Below, piece by piece: positions 47,625-58,998 of a stretch of DNA of 64,000 bases. Origin of the DNA: Azadirachta indica (lineage: Eukaryota > Streptophyta > Magnoliopsida > Sapindales > Meliaceae). The DNA is taken from positions 17,079,244-17,143,243 of the forward strand of contig CM040443.1 of assembly GCA_022749755.1 (NCBI GenBank), read 5' to 3'. The translations under genes were made by a program, and so were the position numbers. Position 1 is the stretch's first letter, and every line of letters starts with the position of its first letter. Under the pieces are notes generated by a model, which was given only the letters and a program-made list of their open reading frames with translations, made no database searches and was not told the DNA's origin.

Positions 47625-49030
47625 TGATGAATGTTTAAAAGTGTAGGTTTATTAAGAGAAATATTATGATTTACACTTAATAATGTCCTTCTATTCCCCA
47701 ATAATGAAGCATATTCCTTTATATTGAATTGTAAAACATGAATTGAACTAAATAGTCAGTTTTGTGCAGGTTTCGTATAATGAGCGTATCTTTCAATCCA
47801 AATCATCAATTGATACGATTTTTGGGCTGGATAAACATAAACTCATCATTTTACAACTTTGTAAGCCAAAGATTCGACCAGTTCGAGCAATTAATGGGAC
47901 GAAATTGGGCTTCAAAAGAACTCAAGCGCATCTTTGAACCAGCATAACATGCTTCTGTATTTGGGCCATATCCCCCTAAACACGTAACAAAAAATTATAT
48001 GGTTAGGTGATCTAGAAATCTGAGAAAGGGATCTAAATCTTTTATGTTTTGCACTTTCTCAAATTTAAATTGGTCCGCTACCAAAAAGAGCTATAATTCT
48101 ACAAAGGTGGTAGAGAAATGTGACTTGAACATCTCTACCTATTTTCAACACAACTCACGTTGTAAAATAGAAATAAGGGTGAGATATGGACTATTAGAAA
48201 GATGAGTTGTTCACCTACAACTTTGAAGAAGGCTGTTTTATGAAATTCTGTGGTTTTTATGGTCAAAAATATGTTAGAAATTGGTAGAGTGTGATTATTT
48301 GGAAATTGACAAATTATGTTCACACATGTGAAATGTCGTTTGTTTTACCTATATAAAGGAAGATGTGGAAGTGAAGAGGGAGATCATTTTTTTTACCATT
48401 TCTATTTTCTTTTTATAATTTGAACTTTAATTAAATAATGTCTTTCTAAATTAGAAATTAGGGCTAAGGGTGTAGTTTTGTTGATTTTATAGCATTGTTC
48501 TTTTATCATTCTAAGTTGTGCTCAATGCAAAATATTTTCAGTTGAGTGAATTATATTTCTTCAAAGTGTTTTGGTTTGTTAGAAGGCTTGATTCATTGTT
48601 AACAAAAGGTACATTGAATGCTTACACATTTTCTACAAATCAAGAACAAGGTATGTTATATTTTTCACAAGTAAATTGAATGATTAATCTTTTATTTTAT
48701 TACCATTTCTTAAAAGAGGTATTGTGATGTATTTCAATATATTTATCTTTCGATTAAGATTATTTATTGAGTAATTCTTAACTGAGTTAAAAAAAGATGA
48801 GTAAAGAATGATTTCTATAATTATCAACAAAATGAATTTCTAATGCCCTAATAATTAATCATATTAAATTTACATTCAACAAGTAACAAAATCATTTTAT
48901 TTTCATCATATTTGGACATTGGATTTGTGAACCTTGTATAACCTATTCCCTGTGGACTGACACTCGGACTTCCAAACTCTATTACTTGAGACAACTTATA
49001 CTTGAGAGTTACAACCTCTAAGTTGTAGCA
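47625..49030 (+). repeat. 5' LTR of the Athila-like element
   Basis: 1406 bp, TGATGAATGTTTAAAAG...AAGTTGTAGCA, with the same ends as the solo LTR at 35323. It is most similar to 57619-58998; a block around 48310-48440 is nearly identical to 58313-58445. Confidence 0.92.
48349..48358 (+). promoter_or_regulatory. LTR promoter TATA box (family Y)
   Basis: CCTATATAAAGGA is preserved in the LTR copies at 48349 and 58342 and in related form (CCTATGTAAAG, CCTATACAAAG) in the others. It is the likely U3/R promoter of the element. Confidence 0.6.
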
Positions 49031-49032
49031 AG

Positions 49033-49054
49033 TTTTTGGCACTGTTGCCAGGGA
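49033..49054 (+). other. Primer binding region of the Athila-like element
   Basis: TTTTTGGCACTGTTGCCAGG follows the LTR by two bases. The conserved Athila/Tat form is TTTTTGGCGCCGTTGCCGGG, generally assigned to a tRNA other than Met. Confidence 0.8.
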
Positions 49055-49393
49055 AGTATGATTTGTATAGAGTTTATTAGTTTTTGTTTAATTTTCTTTT
49101 ACTAACTTTAACCTTTAACTCTAACTCTAATTTTAACATTTTTTTTATTTAATTGTTGTTATTTATTTTTATTGGGAGGCTCAGCTGCCCATTTACATTT
49201 ACATTTTAGTTAGTTCTACATATACCACCTAATTTTTATTATTTATTTTGTTCATGGTAGGCTTTGCCACCTTTCTTAATTTTCTCTATTAACTATTATA
49301 TTGTTATTTTCATTTACAATAATTTTATTAAGAGGAAGGTTATATCACCTCTTTTCTTTTTTATTTGTTTTATTGTGCTAATATTTTATTTTA

Positions 49394-50797
49394 TTGTATT
49401 TTACTTTATTGTGTTTTATTATTATTTTTTTCATGCTTAAATGGTACCGTGATCCTTATTCTCATCGATTGGTGAAAGGTAATTCTGAAACCTCTTTTGG
49501 AAATTTGTTTGATTCATCTTCAAACTTACACACAACTAACACTATGGTTGAAAATGAAAGTATACATGGAGAAAATGAAAATCATCATGTTCGAACTATG
49601 CGTGAATATTTGCAACCTCCTCGAAATTCATCTCCTTCATGCTTTATTTTTCTGCTCAATGCAAATAACTTCAGATTTAAGCCTGGTATGATTCCTTTAC
49701 TTCTTAATTTCTATGGCTTAGAGTCTAAAAGTCCTTATTTGCACTTGAAAGAATTTGAGGAAGTATGTGCCACATTTATGGATCAAACATGTAGTGAAGA
49801 GATAATTAAGCTAAAATTGTTTCCTTTTTCTTTAAAAGATAAAACAAAAACATGGCTTAATTCTTTAAGACCTAGATCTATAGGCACATGGCAAGAAATG
49901 CAAACCAAGTTTTTAAAGCAATTTTTTCCAATACTTTCAAGAGACGAATGCTTTCAAGAGACAAATCCAAAAGTTTTGTCAAAAAGGAAATGAGACCTAT
50001 TTTCAATGTTTGGAAAGATTTAAAGACTTATTGAAGTCATGCCTACACCATGGTTTTGAAAAATGGTATACGATAAGTTTCTTTTATGAAGGTTAACGCC
50101 AAAGACAAAACAATTTGTTGAAATAATATGTAATGGTGAATTTTTAGACAAAGAATCAGAAGAAGCTTTAGAATATTTAGATCATTTAGCTGAGAACTCT
50201 CAATCCTGGCAAACCACTAGTTCTTCTGAAAATTTAATTAGATCTAATATGACTAGCTCTAGTGGGGGTAAATATAATTTGAGTTTAGAAGATGATCTAA
50301 GTGTTAGAATTACAAATTTAACGAGAAAGATTGAAACCATGGAATTAAGGAAAGTTAAAGAGGTCAAATCTGTGCATAATGATGAAGTTTGTGAAATTTG
50401 TGAAGTCATGGGACATTCCACTCAGGATTGTCTAAATATTCCAACTTTTAAAGAAGTGTTGCATGACCAAGCAAATTCTATGAATTCTTTCAAAAAGCCT
50501 TTTTCCTCTAATTCTCCATATTCTAAAACGTACAATCCTAAATGGAGAAATCACCCAAATTTTAGTTGGAAAAATGATAATCATACCCACCCACCACCTC
50601 AAAGACCTTCAAATTTTCCATCATACCATTCACCACATTTGAAAACTCTTGAGGAAACGTTACAAACATTCATGCAAGGGCAAACAAGCATAAACAATCA
50701 AACATCAAAAGCCATTAATGATATCAAGAATACACTTTCAACATTGACCTCAGCTTTGCGTAGTCAAGAGAAATGTAAATTTCGTGCTCAACCATAA
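49394..50797 (+). pseudogene. gag of the Athila-like element
   Basis: 49434 onward reads MLKWYRDPYSHRLVKG, then YLQPPRNSSPSC, YGLESKSPYLHLKEFEEVCA, KLFPFSLKDKTKTWLNSLRP and GTWQEMQTKFLKQFFP, a classic Athila-type capsid. Frame is lost near 49960 and regained near 50249 after the region NETYFQCLERFKDLL. A CCHC-like knuckle is at 50395-50436 (CEICEVMGHSTQDC). TAA at 50795 breaks it from the protease region. Confidence 0.88.
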
Positions 50798-50914
50798 CCA
50801 AATCTAGCGGGTCAATTTCATGTAAGTGATTCTAACTCAAATAGCACACAGCATGAGAATGCCAACTCCATCAATACTCTTCGAAGTGGTAAGGTCATTG
50901 ATAAAACCATTTCT

Positions 50915-51940
50915 TTGAAAGAGATTGAACCTAAAGAACCATCAAAATTAGTGAGTGAGGAAAATAATGTTGAACCTAAGATGTGTGATGTTGAAAAATG
51001 CCCTATCCCTACTCTTTTTTCTCAAAGATTGCAACCAATTCAAAAGTTGAACCAAAATTCTGAAATTTTTGAACTTTTTAAGCAACTCAAAATTAACATT
51101 CCTTTGTTAGATGCAATTAAGTAAGTTCCTTCTTATGCCAAATTTTTGAAAGATTTATGCACTGTTAAAAGGAAGCTTAATGTTCAAAAGAAATTATTTT
51201 TAACTGAAAATGTTAGTTCAATTATTCAACATAACACTCCACCAAAATATAAAGATCCTAGTTGTCCCATTATTTCTTGTGTAATTGGAAATTTTAGGAT
51301 AAACCATGCTTTACTTGATCTTGGTGCAAGTGTTAATTTGTTGCCATATTCAGTGTATGAGCAATTAGGTTTAAGTGAGCTTAAACCTACTTCTACAACA
51401 TTTCAACTTGCTGATCGTTCTGTGAAAGTACCGCGATGAATACTTGAGGATGCATTAGTTCAAGTAGATAAATTTTACATTCCTGTAGATTTTATTGTCT
51501 TAGACACATAACCTGTTCTTAGCTTAAGCACGCAAATTCCTATCATATTAGGACATCCATTTCTTGCTACATCTAATGCAATAATCAACTGTAGAAATTG
51601 AGTTCTAAAACTATCCTTTAGAAACATGACATTGGAAATAAATGTGTTCAATATTTACAAGCAGCCTAGTCAAAATGATGACATGCATGAAGTTAGTTAT
51701 ATTGAGGAACTCGTTCAAGACTGCTTTAATGTTTCATCTTTTTTTGATCCCTTGGATGCTTGTTTAAATGGTTGCAATGACTTCAATTTTGATGAAAATC
51801 TTGAAGTATCTCATATTTATTCTCTTTTAAAATCTTCTCAAGTTTTGGAAGTTAAAGGATGGAGACCAAAATTTGAGACTTACCTCAACGTGTTGATAAA
51901 CCGATGCCATCGAGTGTTCAACCATCAAAACTTGAATTGA
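50915..51940 (+). pseudogene. Protease region of the Athila-like element
   Basis: Linker 50915-51124, then protease 51146-51439 with LLDLGASVNLLPYSVYEQLG, the Athila aspartic-protease motif with the catalytic D present. Stops at 51122, 51437, 51510 and 51600 cut the frame, and the linker to RT continues to 51940. Confidence 0.85.
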
Positions 51941-53591
51941 AACCATTACCATCTGACTTCAAGTATGCTTTCTTGGGTGCTAATGAAACTTTTTCGGTGA
52001 TAATTTCTTCTAAACTCAGTGCTCTTAAAGAATGTAAGTTACTCGAAATTCTAAGATTGCATAAACATGCCTTAGGATGGACGATAGTTGACATAAAAGG
52101 AATTAATCCTTTGATTTACACATATAAGATATATTTGGAAGATAATGTCAAATCATCTAGACAAATGCAACGTAAGCTAAATCCTAATATAAAACAGGTA
52201 GTGAGAAATGAAGTTCTCAAGCTTTTAGATGTAGGGATCATTTATCCTATTTCTGATAGCACATGGGTAAGTCCTACATAAGTTGTACCTAAGAAATCTG
52301 GAGTTAGTGTAGTTAAAAATGAAAATAATGAATTAATTCCAACTAGAACAATTACTGGCTGGAGAATATGCATTGACTATAGGAAACTCAATTCAATGAC
52401 TAGGAAAGACCATTTTTCGTTACCATTCATGGATCAAATGTTACAAAGGGTAGCTGGACATGCATTTTATTGTTTTCTAGACGAGTATTCTGGGTATAAC
52501 CAAATTGAAATTGCACCTGAAGATCAAGAAAAGACCACTTTCACTTGTCCGTTTGGAACTTTTGCATATAGAAGGATGCCATTTGGATTGTGTAATGCAC
52601 CAGCTACATTTCAAAGATGCATGATTAGTATTTTTAGTGATATGGTTGAACGATTTCTTGAAGTTTTCATAGATGATTTTTCTATTTTTGGTGATTCATT
52701 TGATGATTACTTATCTAACTTCGAAAAAGTTTTGATTAGATGTGAAGAAAATAATCTTGTGCTTAATTGGGAAAAATCTCATTTCACGGTCACAAATGGT
52801 ATTGTGCTTAGTCACATTATCTCATCAAAAGGAATTGAAGTAGATAAATCTAAAATTGAATTAATTGCCAATTTACCCGTTCCTAAGTCTGTCAAAGATG
52901 TTAGATCATTTTTAGGACATGTTGGTTTCTATAGGAGATTTATCAATGACTTTAGTGTTATATCAAGACTGTTGTGCAATCTCTTATTAAAGGATGCTCT
53001 TTTTGAGTGGACTGAGTCATGTCAAGAAGTTTTTGTCAAACTTAAAACCATGTTAACATCTGCTCCTATCATGCAGCTCCAAATTGAATTTTACCTTTTA
53101 AAATCATGTGTGATGATAGCGATTATGCTGTTGGAGTTGTTTTAGGACAACGAAAGGACAAGAAACCCTATGTGATTTACTATGCTAGTAAAACCTTAAA
53201 TAGTGCTCAAATGAATTATTCTACCACTGAAAAGGAATTACTTACAGTAGTATTTGCATTGGATAAATTTCGATCTTATCTTGTTAGCTCACCTATTGTG
53301 ATTTTTAGTGATCATGCAGCATTAAAATGTCTTCTCTCAAAAAAGAATGCTAAACCTAGATTGATTAGGTGGATCCTACTACTTCAAGAATTTGATCTTA
53401 TAATTCAAGAAAAAAAAGAAGTACAAAATGTGGTTGCTGATCACTTGTCAGGACTTATGATTGAAGAACCGATTGATACAACACCAATTAATGACAATTT
53501 TCCTTATGAGCAACTTTTCAATGTTTTTATTTTACCTTGGTTTGTTGATATTGTCAATTTTCTTGTTACAAGTCAAATGCCAAATCATTAG
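51904..53591 (+). pseudogene. RT and RNase H of the Athila-like element
   Basis: RT begins near KHALGWTIVDIKGINPLIYT (52066). After a stop at 52279 it continues to ICIDYRKLNSMTRKDHFSLP and FYCFLDEYSGYNQIEIAPED, with the first Asp changed to Glu (LDEYSGY for LDGYSGY keeps the D). FIDDFSIFGDSF at 52669 holds the catalytic pair. RNase H runs 53106-53591 (CDDSDYAVGVVLGQR, ASKTLNSAQMNYSTTEKELL, SDHAALKCLLSK) with D, E and D visible. The frame changes at ~53100. Confidence 0.9.
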
Positions 53592-53691
53592 AATGCTCAA
53601 GACAAAAAGAAATTTTTAAGGGAGGTACGCAATTTCTTTTGGGATGATCCATTTCTTTTCAAATATTGCCCTAACCAAATTATAAGAAAAT

Positions 53692-54818
53692 GTGTACCTA
53701 ATAATGAAATTCAAAATATCATTTCGTTTTGTCATTCTGAAGCATGTAGTGGTCATTTTTCTTCAAAGAAAACTGCTCAAAAATATTGTAATGTGGATTT
53801 TATTGGCCACTTTATTTATAGACACACATACATTTTGTAAAACATGTGACTGTTGTCAAAAATTTGGTGGAATAACTCGTAGAAACATGATGCTGTTAAA
53901 TCTTATTTTAGTCATTGAAATATTTGATTGTTGTGGTATTTATTTTATGGGTCCTTTTTCCATTTTTATTTTTGGTATCAATGCATTTTAGTTGGAGTTG
54001 ACTATATTTCAAAATGGGTAGAGACAATTTCTTACAAAAATAATGATCATAAAATTGTTTTGAAATTTTTGAAAGAAAATATTTTTTTAAGATTTGGAAT
54101 GCCTCGAGCCATAATAAGTGATGGAGGTTAACACTTTTGTAATAAACCTTTTGAGAATTTAATGAAAAAATACGGAATAACCCTTATCACCCACAAACAA
54201 GTGGACAAGTTGAACTTGCCAATAGAGAAATAAAACACAATTTGGAAAAAACGATAAACCCGAATCGTAAGGATTGGTCTTTATAACTAACCAATGCACT
54301 TTGGCCTTATGAAACTGCTTTTAAATCATCACTTGGCATGTCTCCTTATGGACTTGTTTTTGGAAAGGCTTGTCACCTACCTGTGGAATTAGAACATAAA
54401 GCTTTTTGGGCCATTAAAATGCTTAATTTTGACCTAGATAAAGCAGGATCATTGAGAAAACTCCAAATAGATGAACTCGAAGAAATTAGAAATGAAGATT
54501 ACGAGAATTCTAGAATTTACAAAGACAAAATGAAGGTGTTTCATGATAAACATATCATTAGAAAATCACTTGAACCTTTACAAAAAGTTCCTTTTGTATG
54601 ATTCAAGATTGTATCTATTTCCTGGCAAACTTCGTTCAAAATGGACAGGTCCTTTCATTGTTAAAAAGGTTTACCCATATGGCGCTGTTGAGATTGAGAA
54701 CCCCAAAAATGGTAATGTTTTTAAAGTTAATGGACACCGTTTAAAGCCATTATTTGAGAATTTTCCAAGGGAGTTAAAGTCTATCACTTTGAATGAACTT
54801 GTTTACAACACTGGATGA
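53692..54818 (+). pseudogene. Integrase of the Athila-like element
   Basis: A zinc-binding part is recognisable as CHSEACSGHFSSKKTAQK-like (53730 onward) and CDCCQKFGGITRRNM. The core has YISKWVETISYKNNDHKIVL and FLRFGMPRAIISDGG (54006-54128), then a stop and [20 protein letters not shown] (54338). The C-terminus is [20 protein letters not shown] and [13 protein letters not shown], ending with a stop at 54818. At least four frame changes occur. Confidence 0.88.
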
Positions 54819-55021
54819 TTTTTTTTTTATTGTATATACATTATTTATTTTCTTGTGTTATTAATTTTATTGATTCCATTGTTTGTTTGTAGTTACTTTC
54901 CCGGTCAAGTGGCGAATAACGGTATTCCGTGACTCTTCAAGTCGGTTCTTTCAGTTGCCTAAAATTACTGGTACCAAATTTTTTCTCACTTCTTTTTCTT
55001 TTCTTTTCTTTTTTTTTCATT

Positions 55022-55570
55022 ATGGATGTCATTCTTTCTAGATTGCAAACATATTTTCCTTCTTTTCCTAAAACTGTTCTACAAAAAATGTAACAACTTA
55101 GGTGTGCAAGATTAAGAATACTTATGTAAAAAGGTATTCCTGAAGATGTACAGTGCATAATTGAAGTAAAGGTACATTTAGCAGGTGAGTTTTCTGATTC
55201 ATTTGTTTCACGCATGCAAGGTTTAGGTAAAAGCTCTTTTGCAAAGAAACGAAGAAAAAAAAGGTTACAAGTGTGTCATAAATGTACACGTTCAACCTGT
55301 AACAAGCGATGTCGTTCTCTAAGAATGGTGTCTACTAATAGAGAAGATAAAATTAAATTCATCAAGGATGGACTGAGTAAGGAGTTTTTAGATAATATTT
55401 TATTGACTCTTGAGATGCATTCTAGTGGATATGTGCAACGTGAAATTCTAAATTTGTGTACACTATTTAAAAAAGAACGTGATCGTTATAGTCTTGGGAA
55501 TCTGACTTTAAAAGACCCTGTTTGCCAATTTGTAAGAAAATTGGATGGAAAGTCAATCCTCGACCCATAG
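55022..55570 (+). pseudogene. Unrecognised Cys-rich ORF between integrase and LOG
   Basis: 182 codons from ATG at 55022 (MDVILSRLQTYFPSFP) to TAG at 55568, in one frame with only two internal stops (codons 24 and 36). It contains a basic stretch KSSFAKKRRKKRLQ, then CHKCTRSTCNKRC (C-x2-C-x4-C-x3-C), STNREDKIKFIKDGL and YVQREILNLCTLFKKERDRY. I do not recognise the family. The long, nearly unbroken frame inside a heavily decayed element suggests it was coding in the active element. It could be the remnant of an env-position ORF, a nucleic-acid-binding accessory protein, or a captured host gene. No membrane segment or signal peptide is evident. Confidence 0.5.
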
Positions 55571-55865
55571 AGGGCGTTTAAGCCGTTACTGGACGTAAAA
55601 TCAGAGGAAGATGTGAGCCACAATCATAATTATTTATAAATATCTTTTAGTCGTCATTATTAAAATTTTTTATGTTTTAGATTCCTATATTAACTATTAT
55701 CTTTGATATTTTTACATTTTTAAATTTTAACTTTTATGATAACAGCTGGCTTACCTCTATTGGTGTCATTAATGCATTCTCTTTAGGTTGTATAAATGCA
55801 GGACCTAACTTCTTTATTTTCATACAAAATTTGAAAAAACTGACAAGGGTAAAAGACTGCAAAAA

Positions 55866-56516
55866 ATGGAAGGAGCTTCTATTCATCAATTTAAAACTAT
55901 TTGTGTTTTTTGTGGGTCAAGCTCTGGGAAAGATAAAGAGTTTGTAAAAGCAGCAAACAACCTGGGTCGAGTTTTAGCTTAACAAAAACTGAACCTAGTA
56001 TATGGAGGAGGTGGCCTTGGGTTAATGGGGTGTGTATCAATTGCCGCACATGTAGGAGGAAGTGAAGTCATAGGTATCTTACTAAAGGCTTTATCTACAG
56101 GTAACATAACTGGCAAAACAATTGGAGAAGAACTAATGGTCTCAACAATGCATGAAAGAATTACTAAAATGCTTGATTTTGCAGATGCTTTTATTGCCTT
56201 GCCAAGTGGTTTTGGGACATTAAAGGAAATTTTTCAAGTTGCATCTTGGGCACAGCTCACCATTCACCAAAACCCCATAGAATTGTTAAATGTTAATGGT
56301 TTCTTCAACAAGTTGTTGTCTTTTCTTGATCATCCTATAGAATAGAATTTTATTTCACAGATGGCTCGTAAAGTCTTTATTTCTGCTCCAACTGCTAATG
56401 ACTTGATTAATCAGTTGCAGAACTTTGTCCATAAATCAGATCCAACAATGGCACGATTAGAATGATCAAGTGAAAGAAGTAAAAAGCGAAAGTTGGATTT
56501 GTCTCTTCATTTGTAA
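55866..56516 (+). pseudogene. LOG-like cytokinin riboside 5'-monophosphate phosphoribohydrolase, captured retrocopy
   Basis: LOG enzymes release active cytokinin bases from their nucleotides in the cytosol. From ATG at 55866 to TAA at 56514 there are 216 codons, the usual LOG length, with no intron and no frame change. Motifs in order: ICVFCGSSSGKDKEF, LVYGGGGLGLMG, GEELMVSTMHER (R98), DAFIALPSGFGTLKEIFQVA (113-121, family PGGxGTxEE, so G114S and E120K), ASWAQLTIHQNP and ISAPTANDLINQL, with basic tail SKKRKLDLSL. Three nonsense codons (39, 160, 200) disable it. Most plant LOG genes contain introns, so the intronless state points to capture through an mRNA. It lies in the sense strand of the Athila-like element, between integrase and the 3' LTR, and would have been carried by its transcript. 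Confidence 0.9.
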
Positions 56517-57618
56517 CTTTTCTTATCTCTTTTTTTTTTAACGCATTGCATTTTATTATTTTTTTTAGTTATTTTTACTTAAGTTTGTTTCAGGTTTTAC
56601 TTGTGTTTCAATAACTACTATCTCAGGTAATATTTTTTATACTGTACCTCTTTACATTCAAACATTGGGAACAATGTTGCAATCTGGTTGGGGGGAGTGT
56701 AGTTGACATAAGTAAACAATTTTTTTTTATTTATATATATACAACTAAAAAAAAATTTAGATTCATAATTTGTAAGGATGGTAGAGTAAGGAGTAATCTT
56801 ACTCTTGAGACACATCTTAGTAGAAATGCATTATCATTTGTTTTGATTTTTGAATTTCATAACAAAGGGTTTATCATTCACTTTCTTTTGAATTGATAAA
56901 ATCTACAAACTCTCACATCATCATCACATAACAAATTCTGCTCAGATACTCAATCAGTAAAGTATTTATAAACCATCTTTCACACATACACTTTGATACA
57001 TGATTGTGGATGACATATTGGAATTTTATAATATTTGAACTCTTTTATTTTGTCAAACGTAGCAACTAAGAGTTAAAAAAAAAATCTCCAAAAAAAAAAG
57101 TAGAAAAAAAATATAAATAAATAAAAATTCTTGCCTAATCAGCAATGAATGTTCGCGTAAAACGATAAAATTTTGGTATGAATAAGTTCATAGCCTTAAC
57201 TCGAGTAATTAAGCCCGTAGAGGTGTTTTAATACCCAATACCTTAAGGCCAACTGGTCTAGGAGTTATTGGCCCAAAGCTAGCTACATGAGTTAGGATAT
57301 GCACAAAAAAAAAAATGGAGATAGAAATAATATTTGCCCAAAGAAGTTTACCTTGACAAAATTTAGAACCAATGTTGTTTGATTCCAATTAAGTCCCATA
57401 ACATGTATTAGTTACAAAAGCACAAAAAGAAGATTTATTAATAATTTGACTGATGAGTATTTGGCACATATATAGTAAATTTCTAAGTGAGAGTTTGTTT
57501 ATTTTAAGAACATGAAAAGGAAAAGAGTGATTTTTACTTTGAATGTAAATTTTATAAATCAACTCTAAATGGTATTGCTTAAATTACTAGGGACTAGTAA
57601 TAAGCTGGTTGGGGGGTG
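56517..57618 (+). other. Non-coding 3' interior and polypurine tract of the Athila-like element
   Basis: Contains a GGTTGGGGGGAGTG purine block near 56685 and, at the end, AAGCTGGTTGGGGGGTG (57602-57618) directly before the LTR. The second half aligns with 31915-32397, so it is shared by other family Y members. No protein is evident. Confidence 0.8.
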
Positions 57619-58998
57619 TGATGAATGTTTAAAAGTGTAGGTTTATTAAGAGAAATATTGTAATTTACACTTAATAATGTCCTTCTATTGCCCAATAATG
57701 AAGCATATTCCTTTATATTGAATTGTAAAACATGAATTGGACTAAATAGTTACTTTTGCGCAGGTTTTGTATAATGAGCGTATCCTTCAATCCAAATCAT
57801 CAATTGATACAATTCTTGAACTAAAAAAACACAAACTCCTCATTTCAAAACTTTGTAAGCCAAAGGTTGGACCAATTCCAGCAATTAATGGGACAAAATT
57901 GGGTTTCAACAGAACTTAAGTGCATCTTTCAACTAGCCCAACATGCTTCTGTATTTGGACCGTATCCCCCTAAATACGTAACAAAAAATTACATGGTTGG
58001 GTGATCTAGAAAGCTAAGAAATAGATCTAAATCATTTATGTTTTGCACTTTCTCAAACTTCAACTGATCGGCTACCAAAAAAAGCTATCATTCTAGAAGG
58101 GTGGTGGAGAAATGTGACTTGAACATCTCTGCCTATTTTCAACACAACTCGCATTCTAAAACAGCAATAAGGGTGAGATATAGACCATTAGAAAGATGAG
58201 TCATCCACCTACAACTTTGAAGAAGGCTGTTTTATGAAATTCGGTGGTTTTTATGGTTAAAAATATGTTAGAAGTTGATAGAGCGTAATTATTTGGAAAT
58301 TGACAAATTATGTTCACACATGTGAAATGTCGTTTGTTTTACCTATATAAAGGAAGATGTGGAAGTGAAGAGGGAGATCATTTTTTTTACCATTTCTATT
58401 TTCTTTTTATAATTTGAACTTTAATTAAATAATGTCTTTCTAATTAGAAATTAGGGCTAAGAGTGTAGTTTTGTTCATTTTATAGCATTGTTCTTTTATC
58501 ATTCTAAGTTGTGCTCAATGCAAAATCTTTTCAGTTGAGTGAATTATATTTCTTAGAAGTGTTTTGGTTTGTTAGGAGGCTTGATTCATTGTTAACAAAA
58601 GGTACACTGAATGCTTGAACATTTTCTACAAAGTAAGAACAAGGTATGTTATATTTTTCACAAGTTAATTGAATGATTAATCTTTTATTTTATTATCTTT
58701 TCTTAAAAGAAGTATTGTGACGTATTTCAATATATTTATCTTTCGATTAAGATTATCTATTAAGTAATTCTTAATTGAGTTAAAAAAAGATGAGTAAAGA
58801 ATGATTTCTATAATTATCAATAAAATGAATCTCTAATGCTCTAATAATTAATCATATTAAATTTACATTCAATAAGTAACAAATTCATTTTATTTTCATC
58901 ATATTTGGACATTGGATTTGTGGACCTTATATAATGTATTCCCTGTGGACTGACACTCAGACTTCCGAACTTTATTACTTAAGACAACCTATACTTGG
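57619..58998 (+). repeat. 3' LTR copy 1 of the Athila-like element (lacks last ~30 bp)
   Basis: Starts TGATGAATGTTTAAAAG after the polypurine tract and closely matches the 5' LTR. It stops at CTATACTTGG, where the full LTR continues with ~30 more bases, and joins directly to another LTR start. Confidence 0.88.

Noticed and set aside
54937..55215. 92-codon minus-strand open frame overlapping the Cys-rich ORF
   Set aside because: It is the antisense of a T-rich leader and the start of the plus-strand frame; Lys/Arg-rich low complexity only.
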